From assembly GCA_910588095.1 (NCBI GenBank), contig CAJUQH010000007.1, positions 1-64,000 on the forward strand: DNA of 64,000 nucleotides, written 5' to 3'. The stretch comes from an uncultured Eggerthellaceae bacterium (GTDB taxonomy: Bacteria > Actinomycetota > Coriobacteriia > Coriobacteriales > Eggerthellaceae). The position numbers and the translations under genes are program-made. The notes under the pieces are model-generated. The model was not told where the DNA came from and did not search any database. It was given only the letters and a program-made list of their open reading frames with translations. Shown here one piece after another: positions 43,052 through 52,251 of the stretch (position 1 is the first letter of the stretch; every line of letters begins with the position of its first letter).

Positions 43052-43917
43052 TGGACCTCACCGACGAGCAGCGGCAGAAGCTCTCCCAGATGGAGCGCAT
43101 CCTGGGGTACCGCTTCCGGAACACCCGCTACATCCTTTCCGCCATCACGCACCCCTCGGCCACCGAGGGCAAGGCGGTGCGCTTCTCCTACGAGCGCCTG
43201 GAGTTCCTGGGCGATTCCATATTGGGCGCCATCGTGGCCTATGCCGCGTTCCACAAGTACCCCGACCTGGACGAGGGTGGCCTCACGCGCATCAAGGTGG
43301 CGCTCGTTTCGGGCTCGAGCCTGGCAGCGGTGGCCGAATCGCTCGGGTTCGCCGAGCTCATCGTGTTCGGCTCGTCGGAGACGGGCACGGGGCACCGCGG
43401 CATGCACTCGGCGCTGGAGAACGTCTACGAGGCCGTGGTGGCCGCGCTATACCTGGATGGCGGCCGCGAGGTGGCCGAGCGCTTCGTCACCGACACGCTC
43501 ATCCCGCGCATGGACATAAGCATGGCCCGCGAGCCCGAGAACCCCAAGAGCGCGCTGCAGGAGAAGCTGCAGGAAGACGGCATCACGCCCACCTACGAGC
43601 TGGTGGACACCCAAGGGCCGCCGCACGACCGCACGTTCGTGGCCGAGGTGTTCGCCGGCGAGACGGGCTTGGCCCGCGGCACGGGGCGCACCAAGAAGGA
43701 GGCCGAGAGCCAGGCGGCCAAGTCGGCCCTGGCGCGGTTGGGCGAGTTCCTGGGGGCGCTGGCCGGCACCGACGAGCAGAAGGCCGCCGCCAAAGAGCAG
43801 AAAGCCGCCTCGAAGGCGCAGAAGGCGGCCGCGAAGGCCGAGCGCCAAGCCCAGCGCAAGGCCGATGCCGCAGAGCGGAAAGCGGCCAAGGGCGCGGCGG
43901 CGGATAAGGTACAATAG
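43051..43917 (+). CDS. rnc: Ribonuclease III with long Lys/Ala-rich tail
   Basis: A 288-residue double-strand-specific endoribonuclease for rRNA processing and RNA turnover. The catalytic signature is ERLEFLGDSILG, with the second acidic pair in ENVYEAVVAALYLD. The C-terminal dsRNA-binding domain (NPKSALQEKLQEDG...KKEAESQAAKSAL) ends near residue 230. About 55 residues follow that are almost only Ala, Lys, Gln, Glu and Arg, a likely helical basic extension not found in standard RNase III. It is translationally coupled to plsX and lies five bases before smc. Confidence 0.95.
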   Translation: MDLTDEQRQKLSQMERILGYRFRNTRYILSAITHPSATEGKAVRFSYERLEFLGDSILGAIVAYAAFHKYPDLDEGGLTRIKVALVSGSSLAAVAESLGFAELIVFGSSETGTGHRGMHSALENVYEAVVAALYLDGGREVAERFVTDTLIPRMDISMAREPENPKSALQEKLQEDGITPTYELVDTQGPPHDRTFVAEVFAGETGLARGTGRTKKEAESQAAKSALARLGEFLGALAGTDEQKAAAKEQKAASKAQKAAAKAERQAQRKADAAERKAAKGAAADKVQ

Positions 43918-43922
43918 CGGCC

Positions 43923-46900
43923 ATGTATCTCAAATCCTTAGTGCTCAAGGGCTTCAAGTCCTTCGCCGACCGCACGGTGCTCACGCTCAAGCCGGGCATC
44001 ACCGCGGTGGTGGGGCCGAACGGCTCGGGCAAGTCGAACATATCCGATGCGGTGCTGTGGGTGCTGGGCGAGCGCAACGCCAAGCACCTGCGCGGCGCTG
44101 CCATGGAAGACGTCATCTTCGCGGGCACGCCCACGCGCAAGCCGGCCGGCGTGGCCGAGGTCGACCTGGTGCTGGATAACTCCGACGGCACGTTGCCGGT
44201 GGACTACAGCGAGGTGGTCATCACCCGCCGTGCCTACCGCAGCGAGTCGGGCAGCGAGTACCTCATCAACGGCACGCCCGCCCGCCGCATCGACGTGCTG
44301 AACATCCTGCACGACTCGGGCCTGGGCACCGGCACGCACTCCATCATCTCGCAGGGCGCGCTGGATTCCATCCTGCAGTCGAAGCCGGAGGACCGCCGCG
44401 CGCTCATCGAGGAAGCCGCCGGCGTGCTGAAGCACAAGCAGCGCAAGGAGAAGAGCGAGCGCAAGCTGGGCGCCATGGAGCAGCATGTGGCCCGCGTGCG
44501 CGATGTGGTGGGCGAGGTGAGCCGCCAGCTGGGGCCCCTGGAGCGCAAGGCCAAGCGCGCGCTGAAGTACCAAGAGCTCTCGGCCGAGCTGGCCGATGCC
44601 ACGTTGCAGCTGGCCGTGGACGACCTGCGGGCGCTGCAGCGCTCGTGGGAGGCCGTGAAGGGGAAGGCCGAGGGGCTTTCCGTCGAGGAGGAGAAGGCTC
44701 GGCAGGCCGTGGAGAAGGCCGAGCAGGACGCCGATGCCCTGCAGGAGCGCATCGAGTCGGTGCGCGTGGATGCCGACGAGATGAACCGCCAGCAGCAGGC
44801 CGCCTCGGCGGCGGCCGAGCGCCTGAGCTCGGCGACCTTGCTGGTGCGCGAGCGGCGCGACAGCGCGCGGGTGCGCACTGACGAGCTGGACGCGCAGGGG
44901 CGCGCCGCGGCGGACGAGGTGGCTGCCGCCGAGCAGGCCCTGACCGCCGCCGAGGCGGAGGCCGTGCGCGCGGCCGAGGCCCATGCCCAAGTGCGCGCCC
45001 AGGTGGAAGCCCTGGAAGAGGGCCATGGCAAGCTGGCGGCCGAGCGCGACGGCCTGATGGCCGAGCATGACGCGTGCGAAGCGAAGCGCGCCGAGGCTGC
45101 GGCGAGGCGCGAGGAGCTGCGCACCTTGCGCGACGAGGCCCGCGAGGCGCTTTCGCAGGGCCGCGCCCAGATGCAGGTGCTCGACGCGCGCCTGGCCGAG
45201 CTGGAGCCGCAGGAGGCCGCCCTGCGGGGCGAGGCCGAGGCGGCTGACGCGGCCTTGGAGGAGGCGCGCGGCGCCTACGAGGCCCTGAAGGCCCAAGAGG
45301 CCGAGGGCCGAACCGCCGTTGGCGAGCGGTTCCAGGCTCGCGAGGCGGGGCGGTTGGCCCTCGACGAGGCGCGGGCCGAGCATCATGCTATCGCTGCCCA
45401 GATCGAGGCGCTCGAGGAGATAGAGCGGGCCGAGGCGCGCAAGGCGGGCGCGGCCCAGGAGTGGATGCTGGGCCATGCGGCTGACCTGGCGGGCAGCATC
45501 GAGCCGTTGGTCCAGGTGGTGCGCGCCCGCGCAGGGTACGAGGCCATCGTGGAGTCGCTGCTGGCGGCTGACGTGGCCGCGCTGCTCATCGACGATGCCG
45601 CCTGCGCCGAGCGGGCGGCCGCGCTGCTGGCCGACGCCGCCGAGCCGGGCGCGCTCACCCTGCTGCTGCGCCGCGACCCCGTGCGCCCGCCGGCCGACCC
45701 GGCCGAGGGCGTGCCCCGCGGCACCGCGCTCATGAGCCAGCTCAACTACCCCGACGAGGCTGCCGCCGCGGTGCACGCCCTGCTCGGCGACGTCGTGGTG
45801 GTGGACACCTTGGCCGATGCGCTGGCCGCCCACGGCGCAGACGTGCGAAGCCTGCGCTTCGCCGCCCGGGACGGGTCGGTGGTGTGGCCCACCGGCAAGG
45901 TGACGCTGGGCGCTGCCGTGCTGGACGAGGGCCAAGGCGCCCTGGCCCGGGCGCGGCATCGCGATGAGCTGCGCACGCGCCTCGACGACGCGGCGCGTGC
46001 GCTCGACGAGGCCCAGGGGGCCTCGAGCGCGGCCGACGAGGCCTGGCGCGCCGCTCAGGCGGCCAGCAACGACCTGGCTCAAGCGGTGGCTGCGGCCCAG
46101 GGCACGCTGCAGAGCGCCAGCGCCGAGCAGCGGCGCGCCGCCGACGCGCTCGCGGCTGCCGAGCGCAACCTGGCCCAAGCCCGCGCCGAGCGCGAGCGGG
46201 CCAGCGCGTCGCTGGCCGACGTGCAGCCTGCCTCCGAGCGCTTCGACGACCAGATAGCCGCCCAAGACCAGGCCGCTCGCGGCGCCGAGGAGCGCCTAGC
46301 CGAGCTTTCCCCCCGCCTTGCCGAGGTGACGAGCCAGGCCAAGCAGGCTGCCGACGCGCTGGCCAAGGCCCGCGTCGAGCTGGTGCAGCTGGCCGAGCGC
46401 GATACCTATGCCGTGCGCATGCGCGAGACGCGCGCCGGCAACGTCGAGGCCGTGCGCGCCCGCATCGGCGCCTCCCGCGCCGAGCAGCGCACCAAGCGCG
46501 CTGCCGCCGAGCGCCTCGACGCCCTGCTCGGCCTCGTGTCGGCCATCCAGGCCCACGCGCGCACCTTCTCCACCAACGTGAACGAGCACGTGCGCAAGGC
46601 CCAGAGCTCCACCACCGGCCTGTACGAGCAGGCCCGCGCCGCCGCCGAGGAGCGCCGCCGCGCCCAGGCGGCCCTCAACGCCGTGCAGGATTCCATGAAT
46701 GCCGTGCAAGTGGAGCGCGCCCGCATATCCATGCAGGTGGACGCCGCCCAGCAGGCCATCGTCGAGGACTGCGCCACCCCGCTGGAAACGGCTTTGGAGC
46801 TGCCGGCCCTCGAAGATCGCGCCGAGGTGGAGGACGCCGCGGCGGCCCTCGCGCGCCGCATCGCCAACCTGGGCACCATCAACCCTGACGCCGCTTCCGA

Positions 46901-47483
46901 GTACGAGGAGCTCAAGGCCCGCTTCGACTACCTGCAGGGGCAGCTGGACGACCTCGATTCGGCCCGCCGCTCGCTGGCCAAGATAAACCGCATCATCGAC
47001 GCCCGCATGAAGGACGACTTCATCCGCACCTTCGAGGAGGTCGACGGCAACTTCCAGCGCATCTTCGCCGTGCTGTTCCCCGGTGGCCAGGCCCACCTCT
47101 CGCTCGTGGACCCCGACGACGTCGAGGGCACCGGCGTGGAGGTGAACGCCCAGCCTGCGGGCAAGCGCATCGCCAAGATGTCGCTCATGTCCGGCGGCGA
47201 GAAGTCGCTCACCGCGCTGGCGCTGCTGTTCGCGGTGTATGCCACGCGCGCCACGCCGTTCTACATCCTCGACGAGGTGGAGGCGGCCCTCGACGACACC
47301 AACCTGCGCCGCCTGGTGGCCTACATCGAGCAGCTGCGCGACTCAACGCAGCTCATCATGATCACCCACCAGCGCCGCACCATGGAGATGGCCGACGTGC
47401 TGTTCGGCCTGTCCATGCAGGGCGACGGCGTGACCACGGTGCTCAGCCAGACCCTCAGCCAGGCGCTGCGCTACGCAGAGTAG
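43923..47483 (+). CDS. smc: Chromosome segregation protein SMC
   Basis: An 1186-residue ATPase that compacts and separates chromosomes. The N-terminal head has VVGPNGSGKSNISDAVLWVLG (Walker A) and then QGALDSILQSKPEDRR. Long coiled coils flank a hinge near residues 515-660. The C-terminal head has the ABC signature MSLMSGGEKSLTALAL and Walker B FYILDEVEAALDD. The length matches the family. Its coiled coils are very rich in Ala, Glu and Arg, in keeping with the high GC. It is the last gene of the plsX-rnc-smc operon; scpA and scpB are not close by. Confidence 0.97.
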   Translation: MYLKSLVLKGFKSFADRTVLTLKPGITAVVGPNGSGKSNISDAVLWVLGERNAKHLRGAAMEDVIFAGTPTRKPAGVAEVDLVLDNSDGTLPVDYSEVVITRRAYRSESGSEYLINGTPARRIDVLNILHDSGLGTGTHSIISQGALDSILQSKPEDRRALIEEAAGVLKHKQRKEKSERKLGAMEQHVARVRDVVGEVSRQLGPLERKAKRALKYQELSAELADATLQLAVDDLRALQRSWEAVKGKAEGLSVEEEKARQAVEKAEQDADALQERIESVRVDADEMNRQQQAASAAAERLSSATLLVRERRDSARVRTDELDAQGRAAADEVAAAEQALTAAEAEAVRAAEAHAQVRAQVEALEEGHGKLAAERDGLMAEHDACEAKRAEAAARREELRTLRDEAREALSQGRAQMQVLDARLAELEPQEAALRGEAEAADAALEEARGAYEALKAQEAEGRTAVGERFQAREAGRLALDEARAEHHAIAAQIEALEEIERAEARKAGAAQEWMLGHAADLAGSIEPLVQVVRARAGYEAIVESLLAADVAALLIDDAACAERAAALLADAAEPGALTLLLRRDPVRPPADPAEGVPRGTALMSQLNYPDEAAAAVHALLGDVVVVDTLADALAAHGADVRSLRFAARDGSVVWPTGKVTLGAAVLDEGQGALARARHRDELRTRLDDAARALDEAQGASSAADEAWRAAQAASNDLAQAVAAAQGTLQSASAEQRRAADALAAAERNLAQARAERERASASLADVQPASERFDDQIAAQDQAARGAEERLAELSPRLAEVTSQAKQAADALAKARVELVQLAERDTYAVRMRETRAGNVEAVRARIGASRAEQRTKRAAAERLDALLGLVSAIQAHARTFSTNVNEHVRKAQSSTTGLYEQARAAAEERRRAQAALNAVQDSMNAVQVERARISMQVDAAQQAIVEDCATPLETALELPALEDRAEVEDAAAALARRIANLGTINPDAASEYEELKARFDYLQGQLDDLDSARRSLAKINRIIDARMKDDFIRTFEEVDGNFQRIFAVLFPGGQAHLSLVDPDDVEGTGVEVNAQPAGKRIAKMSLMSGGEKSLTALALLFAVYATRATPFYILDEVEAALDDTNLRRLVAYIEQLRDSTQLIMITHQRRTMEMADVLFGLSMQGDGVTTVLSQTLSQALRYAE

Positions 47484-47563
47484 CGGCGCCCGGCTGGCTG
47501 CTCGGCCCTGCGCTGTGTTAGAATCTAGTCCATGTGCCCGCACGAGTGAAGGTTATAGCCCAT

Positions 47564-48619
47564 ATGTCGATATTGGATGCGTTCTCAGGACTGACCGGCC
47601 AGATGTCGGCCGACATGGCCATCGACCTCGGAACGGCGAACACCCTGGTGGCAATCACGGGCGAGGGCATCGTCATCAACGAGCCTTCCGTCGTCGCCAT
47701 CGAGAAGAGCACCCATCGCGTGCTGGCCGTGGGCCACGAGGCCAAGAACATGATCAACCACACGCCCGATGCCTTCACCGCCGAGCACCCGCTCAAAGAC
47801 GGCGTGATAGCCGACTACGACGTGACCGAGGCCATGCTGTCGGCGTTCATCAACAAGGCCACCGAGCGCAAGTACCCCTGGCAGCCCAAACCGCGCATCG
47901 TCATCTGCATACCGTGCGGCGCCACGTCGGTGGAGAAGCGCGCGGTGTTCGAGGCGGCCATCCAGGCCGGTGCGCGCCAGGCGTACCTCATCGAGGAGCC
48001 GATGGCGGCGGCCATGGGCGCCGACCTGCCCGTCACCGAGCCCACGGGCTCCATGGTGGTGGACATCGGCGGCGGCACCACCGAGGTGGCGGTCATATCC
48101 TTGGGCGGCATCGTGACGTCCAGCTCGCTGCGCCTGGCGGGCAACCGGCTCGACGAGGCCATCGCGCTGCACCTGCGCGACCTGCTCGGCATCAAGATAG
48201 GCGAGCGCACGGCCGAGGTCATCAAGATTAAGATCGGCTCGGTGCTGCCCTTCGAGGACGGCCGCGAGCGCGACATGATCATCTCGGGCCAGGACATCTA
48301 CACCGAGCAACCCAAGGAGGTCACCATCCAATCCGAGGATGTGCGCGCCGCGCTGCAGGCGCCCATCGAGGAGATGGTGCTCCACATCAAAGACACGTTC
48401 AAGACCACGAACCCCGACCTTGCTTCCGACATCATCCAGAATGGCATCCTGCTCACCGGCGGCGGTGGCCTGCTCGCGGGCCTCGACCGCTATCTCACCG
48501 ATAAGCTGGAGATCCCTGTCTGGGTGAGCGAGACCGCGTTGACCAACGTGGTGTCCGGCTGCCTGAAGGTGCTCGAGACCCCCACCGCGCTGCGTCAGAC
48601 GCTCATGCGCTCCAAGTAA
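47564..48619 (+). CDS. mreB: Rod-shape actin-like protein MreB
   Basis: A 351-residue actin homologue that forms membrane filaments guiding side-wall synthesis. Actin-fold motifs are AIDLGTANTLVAI (phosphate 1), MVVDIGGGTTEVAVIS (phosphate 2) and GILLTGGGGLLAGLD (adenosine). The start at 47564 (MSILDAF) gives the usual length; an upstream in-frame GTG at 47534 is less likely. An extended -10 (TGT-TAGAAT, ending 47524) may drive the mreBCD-mrdA-rodA operon. The set predicts a rod-shaped or elongating cell. Confidence 0.96.
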   Translation: MSILDAFSGLTGQMSADMAIDLGTANTLVAITGEGIVINEPSVVAIEKSTHRVLAVGHEAKNMINHTPDAFTAEHPLKDGVIADYDVTEAMLSAFINKATERKYPWQPKPRIVICIPCGATSVEKRAVFEAAIQAGARQAYLIEEPMAAAMGADLPVTEPTGSMVVDIGGGTTEVAVISLGGIVTSSSLRLAGNRLDEAIALHLRDLLGIKIGERTAEVIKIKIGSVLPFEDGRERDMIISGQDIYTEQPKEVTIQSEDVRAALQAPIEEMVLHIKDTFKTTNPDLASDIIQNGILLTGGGGLLAGLDRYLTDKLEIPVWVSETALTNVVSGCLKVLETPTALRQTLMRSK

Positions 48620-48652
48620 GGCCGCCCATGCGCGCCGGAGGTGCGCGCTGCT

Positions 48653-49552
48653 ATGGCTTTTGAGGCACAAGACAATAGGTTCACGACGCTGTACCGCGCG
48701 TTGGTAGCCGGCTTGGCTGCGCTGTGCGTGGTCTGCATGGCCGTGTACACCCACGAAGGCGAAGGCGGCCCGCTGCACGCGCTGCAGGGCACGCTGAAGG
48801 CGACCCTCGTGCCGGCCGAGACGGCGGGCATCCAGTTGGATGCCGCGGCCGAGGGCGCCGCCCAGGCCAACGACGACGCAGCTGCTTCCGAGGAGACGCT
48901 CACCCAGCTGCGCGAGCGCAACGCCGAGCTCACGGCGCTGCTGGCCCAGGCCGAGGAGCTGCGGAAGGAGAACGAGCGCCTGCAGGGCCTCGTGAACATC
49001 GTGGGGGCCTACGGCGTGGAAGGCCCCACCGGGCGCGTGGTGGGGCGCTCCACCGATGCGTGGAACCAGACGGTCACCTTGGACGTGGGGTCGTCCTCCG
49101 GCGTGGAGGAAGGGCTCACGGTCATCGGGTCCACCGGCGTGGTGGGCCAGGTCATATCGGTGGCGCCGGGCAGCTGCGTGGTGCGGCTGCTCACCGACCC
49201 GCAGTCGGGCGCGGCGGCGCTCGTGCAGTCGTCGCGGGCCGAGGGCGTGGTGCGCGGATCGCTGGCTGGGCTGCTGTACCTCGAGAACACCGACGCCAAG
49301 GCGGAGCTCTCGGTGGGCGACGTGGTGCTCACCAGCGGCCTGGGCGGCAGCTACACCCGCGGCTTGCTCATAGGCACCATCGTGCGTATCGAGGGCGGCT
49401 CGGGCGATGCTGGGCGCCAGGTGGTGGTGGCCCCCAACGACACGGCGGCCCCGCTCGAGGAGCTCACCGTGGTGCTCAGCGCCAAGGCGGCTTTGGCGGA
49501 CGACGCGCAGTCCGGCTCGTCTGGGTCGGGCACGGGCGAAGGGGGTGCTTGA
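48653..49552 (+). CDS. mreC: Rod-shape-determining protein MreC
   Basis: A 299-residue bitopic membrane protein. A hydrophobic anchor lies at about residues 17-36 (LYRALVAGLAALCVVCMAVY) and a coiled coil at about 78-110 (LTQLRERNAELTALLAQAEEL). The beta-rich MreC core follows, with GRVVGRSTDAWNQTVTLDVG, STGVVGQVISV and GDVVLTSGLGG. It links the cytoplasmic MreB with PBP2 and RodA outside. The ATG at 48653 follows GGAGG at 48637-48641. mreD starts two bases after its stop. Confidence 0.93.
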   Translation: MAFEAQDNRFTTLYRALVAGLAALCVVCMAVYTHEGEGGPLHALQGTLKATLVPAETAGIQLDAAAEGAAQANDDAAASEETLTQLRERNAELTALLAQAEELRKENERLQGLVNIVGAYGVEGPTGRVVGRSTDAWNQTVTLDVGSSSGVEEGLTVIGSTGVVGQVISVAPGSCVVRLLTDPQSGAAALVQSSRAEGVVRGSLAGLLYLENTDAKAELSVGDVVLTSGLGGSYTRGLLIGTIVRIEGGSGDAGRQVVVAPNDTAAPLEELTVVLSAKAALADDAQSGSSGSGTGEGGA

Positions 49553-49553
49553 T

Positions 49554-50075
49554 ATGGGCATGTCGCGCACCTTGGCGGTGGTCATCGGCGCAGCGCTGGC
49601 CGTGCTGCTGCAGGTGGTGGTCGCCCCGGCCATGGCCATCGGCGGCATCGTGCCCAACTTCCTGCTGGCCTATGCGCTGGCTGTGGTCCTGGCGCGGCCC
49701 CATGCCCTGGGCGTCGTGCTGCCCGTGGTGCTGGGCCTGCTGTTCGACCTGCTGGGCGGCGGCCCGGTGGGCGCCATGGGGCTGTTGCTGCTGCTGGCCA
49801 CCTTGGCCGTGAAGCGGCTCTACCTCATGCTGGACAACGACACCCTGTTCATACCCCTGGGGCTGCTGGTGGCCGCCGTGTTCTGCGTCGAGCTGCTGTA
49901 CGCGGTGCTGCTGGTGGTGTGCGGGTTCCCTGTGGCGCTGGGCCAGGCGCTGCTGCTTCGCGGCCTGCCCTGCGCCCTGTACGACACGGTGCTGGCCGTG
50001 GCCCTGTTCCTGATCATGCGGTTCGTGCTGGGGCGCATCGAGGCGCGCCAGCACGAGCTTCCCCTGGTGAGGTAG
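49554..50075 (+). CDS. mreD: Rod-shape-determining protein MreD
   Basis: A 173-residue membrane protein with about five hydrophobic segments and no large soluble part, in the expected place between mreC and the PBP2 gene. Typical marks are the PNFLLAYALAVVLARP stretch near residue 32 and GLLFDLLGGGPVGAMGL in the middle. It belongs to the elongasome. GAAGGGGGTG precedes the ATG at 49554. The start of the next gene lies ten bases after the stop. Confidence 0.9.
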   Translation: MGMSRTLAVVIGAALAVLLQVVVAPAMAIGGIVPNFLLAYALAVVLARPHALGVVLPVVLGLLFDLLGGGPVGAMGLLLLLATLAVKRLYLMLDNDTLFIPLGLLVAAVFCVELLYAVLLVVCGFPVALGQALLLRGLPCALYDTVLAVALFLIMRFVLGRIEARQHELPLVR

Positions 50076-50084
50076 GGGGCCGCC

Positions 50085-52241
50085 GTGCTCGAAGCCGTCA
50101 TCGCCGCCATCGCCGTAGCCGCTGCCATCGTGGCGCTGTGCGTGGTGCTCTACCGTCGCTGGGCCGAGAAGCACGGGGTGCGCTCGGGCACGGTGGACGA
50201 CGTGCGGCAGGTGAGCACGTTCGGCGTGGGCACGAGCGTCATCGACGACCCCGACGCCGCCCCCACGGCCGATGAGCTGCGCGTGGGCGGGCGCGAGACC
50301 ACCGACAAGCCCGCCGATTCCATGACGCGGCGGTTCCTGGCCCTGGCCGGGCTCTCCACCGGCGTGTTCGCCGTGCTCGCGGCGAAGCTGTGGCAGATGC
50401 AGGTGCTCTCGGGCCAGCAGTACGCCGAGGACGCCCACGAGAACCTGTTCACCGACGTGGCCACGCCCGCGCCGCGCGGGTGCATCTACGATGCCAGCGG
50501 CACTGCGCTCGTGCTCAACCGCCTGAGCCAGACGGTGCTGGCCGATGGCGACGTGGCCGGCAATTCCGACGTGGTGCGGCGTCTGTCGGCCGTGCTGGGC
50601 GTGCCGGCGCCCATCGTGCGCAAGCGCATAGCCGATGCGGCTTCCGGCGCCCAGTCGCAGCGGGTGGTGGCCAGCGACGTGACCCTGCGCGACGTGGCCT
50701 TCATCACCGAGCACTTCGAGGCGTTCCCCGGCGTGGGCATCGAGACGCGCACCGTGCGCGAGTACCCCTACGGCGCCCTGGCCGCCCATGCGCTGGGCTA
50801 CACCGGTGCCCCGAGCGAAGAGCAGCTCGAGCGCGCCGAGGAGGGGCGGTCCATCCTGGCCACCGACACCATAGGCATGAGCGGCATCGAGTCGTACTAC
50901 GACGGCCTGCTCTCGGGCGACCACGGCTCGCGCCGCGTCATGACCGACGCCATGGGCAACATCGTCAACGTGGTGAGCGAGACGGCGCCGCTCAAGGGCT
51001 CTGACGTGTACCTGGAGCTCAATGCCCAGGCCCAGTACACCGCCGACCGGCTGCTGGCCGAGACCATCGCGCCTGCGGGCGACATCGGCACCGGCAAGGG
51101 CGTTTCCGGCGCGGTGGTGGCCCTTGACGTGCGCAACGGCGGCGTGAAGGTCATGGCCAGCTATCCCACGTTCGACCCCACCAGCTTCACTGGGGGCATC
51201 CCCGAGGACGTGTGGGCCCTGTACAACACCGAGGAATCGCACGCGCCGCTGAACAACCGGGCCATCAACGGCCAATACGCGGCGGCTTCGACCTACAAGG
51301 CGTTCACGTCCATGGCGGGCTTGGAGTACGGCTTCGCCGACGACGAGATGGAATGGGAGTGCACCGGCAGCTGGGACGGCTTCGGCACCGGCGCGCCGCA
51401 GAAGTGCTGGGCGCGCTACGGCCACGGCATGCTCGGGCTGCGCAGCGGCATCGTGCAATCGTGCGACGTGGTGTTCTACGAGATAGCCAAGCAGTTCTTC
51501 CTCCATGGCCCCGAAGGCTCCGGCGAGCTTACCGAAACGGCGCTGCAGGAGTACATAGGCAAGTACAACTTCGGCAAGGCCACCGGCATCGACCTGGACA
51601 ACGAGTCGGAAGGGCGCATACCCACGCCGGCGTGGAAGGCCGAGCAGTGGCGCAACGTGCCCTCGGAAGCGCTGTGGGTGGGCGGCGACTACTCGAACAT
51701 GATCATCGGCCAGGGCGACGTGCTCGTGACGCCCTTGCAGGTGGCCTGCGGTTACATGGGCATCGCCACCGGCAAGATACTCAAGCCGCACCTGCTGAAG
51801 GAGGTGCGCAACACCAACGACGAGGTGGTGGTGCAGGTAGAGCCCGAAGTCATCGCCGAGCCGGAGGTGAACCAGGCGCATCTGGCCTTCGTGCGCGACG
51901 CCCTGCGCGGCGTGATAACCGAGAACTCGACCGTGGCTCGCGCGTTCGGGGCTGCCGGCATCGAGGCGGCGGGCAAGTCGGGCACCGCCGAGCACACCGA
52001 CCGCCCCGACGACGCATGGTTCGTGGCCTACGCGCCCTTCGACGACCCGCACTACGTGTGCGCTTGCGTGCTGGAGCAGGGCGGCGGCGGCTCCGACTCG
52101 GCCGGCCCCATCGTGGCCCAGGTGCTCGGCACTCTGCTGGACACCGAGGCTGGCAACGAGGCGGCGCTCGCGCGCGTGGCCGGGTCGAGCGGCAAGGCCG
52201 TCGAGGTGGAGTTCACCGGGCCTACCGGGCGGACGGACTAA
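50085..52241 (+). CDS. mrdA: Penicillin-binding protein 2 (class B transpeptidase)
   Basis: A 718-residue elongasome transpeptidase. A first hydrophobic segment at residues 1-22 is followed by a hydrophilic stretch, then a second at about 85-100 (FLALAGLSTGVFAVLAAKLW) and the PBP dimerisation region (PAPRGCIYDASGTALVLN). Active-site motifs: STYK at 402-405, SCD in IVQSCDVVF, and KSGT in AGKSGTAEH. KSGT replaces the commoner KTGT and SCD replaces SxN. It starts at GTG 50085 after AGGGGG. It lies between mreD and rodA, its glycosyltransferase partner. Two N-terminal hydrophobic segments instead of one is unusual. Confidence 0.93.
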   Translation: MLEAVIAAIAVAAAIVALCVVLYRRWAEKHGVRSGTVDDVRQVSTFGVGTSVIDDPDAAPTADELRVGGRETTDKPADSMTRRFLALAGLSTGVFAVLAAKLWQMQVLSGQQYAEDAHENLFTDVATPAPRGCIYDASGTALVLNRLSQTVLADGDVAGNSDVVRRLSAVLGVPAPIVRKRIADAASGAQSQRVVASDVTLRDVAFITEHFEAFPGVGIETRTVREYPYGALAAHALGYTGAPSEEQLERAEEGRSILATDTIGMSGIESYYDGLLSGDHGSRRVMTDAMGNIVNVVSETAPLKGSDVYLELNAQAQYTADRLLAETIAPAGDIGTGKGVSGAVVALDVRNGGVKVMASYPTFDPTSFTGGIPEDVWALYNTEESHAPLNNRAINGQYAAASTYKAFTSMAGLEYGFADDEMEWECTGSWDGFGTGAPQKCWARYGHGMLGLRSGIVQSCDVVFYEIAKQFFLHGPEGSGELTETALQEYIGKYNFGKATGIDLDNESEGRIPTPAWKAEQWRNVPSEALWVGGDYSNMIIGQGDVLVTPLQVACGYMGIATGKILKPHLLKEVRNTNDEVVVQVEPEVIAEPEVNQAHLAFVRDALRGVITENSTVARAFGAAGIEAAGKSGTAEHTDRPDDAWFVAYAPFDDPHYVCACVLEQGGGGSDSAGPIVAQVLGTLLDTEAGNEAALARVAGSSGKAVEVEFTGPTGRTD

Positions 52242-52251
52242 GGAGCGCCCG

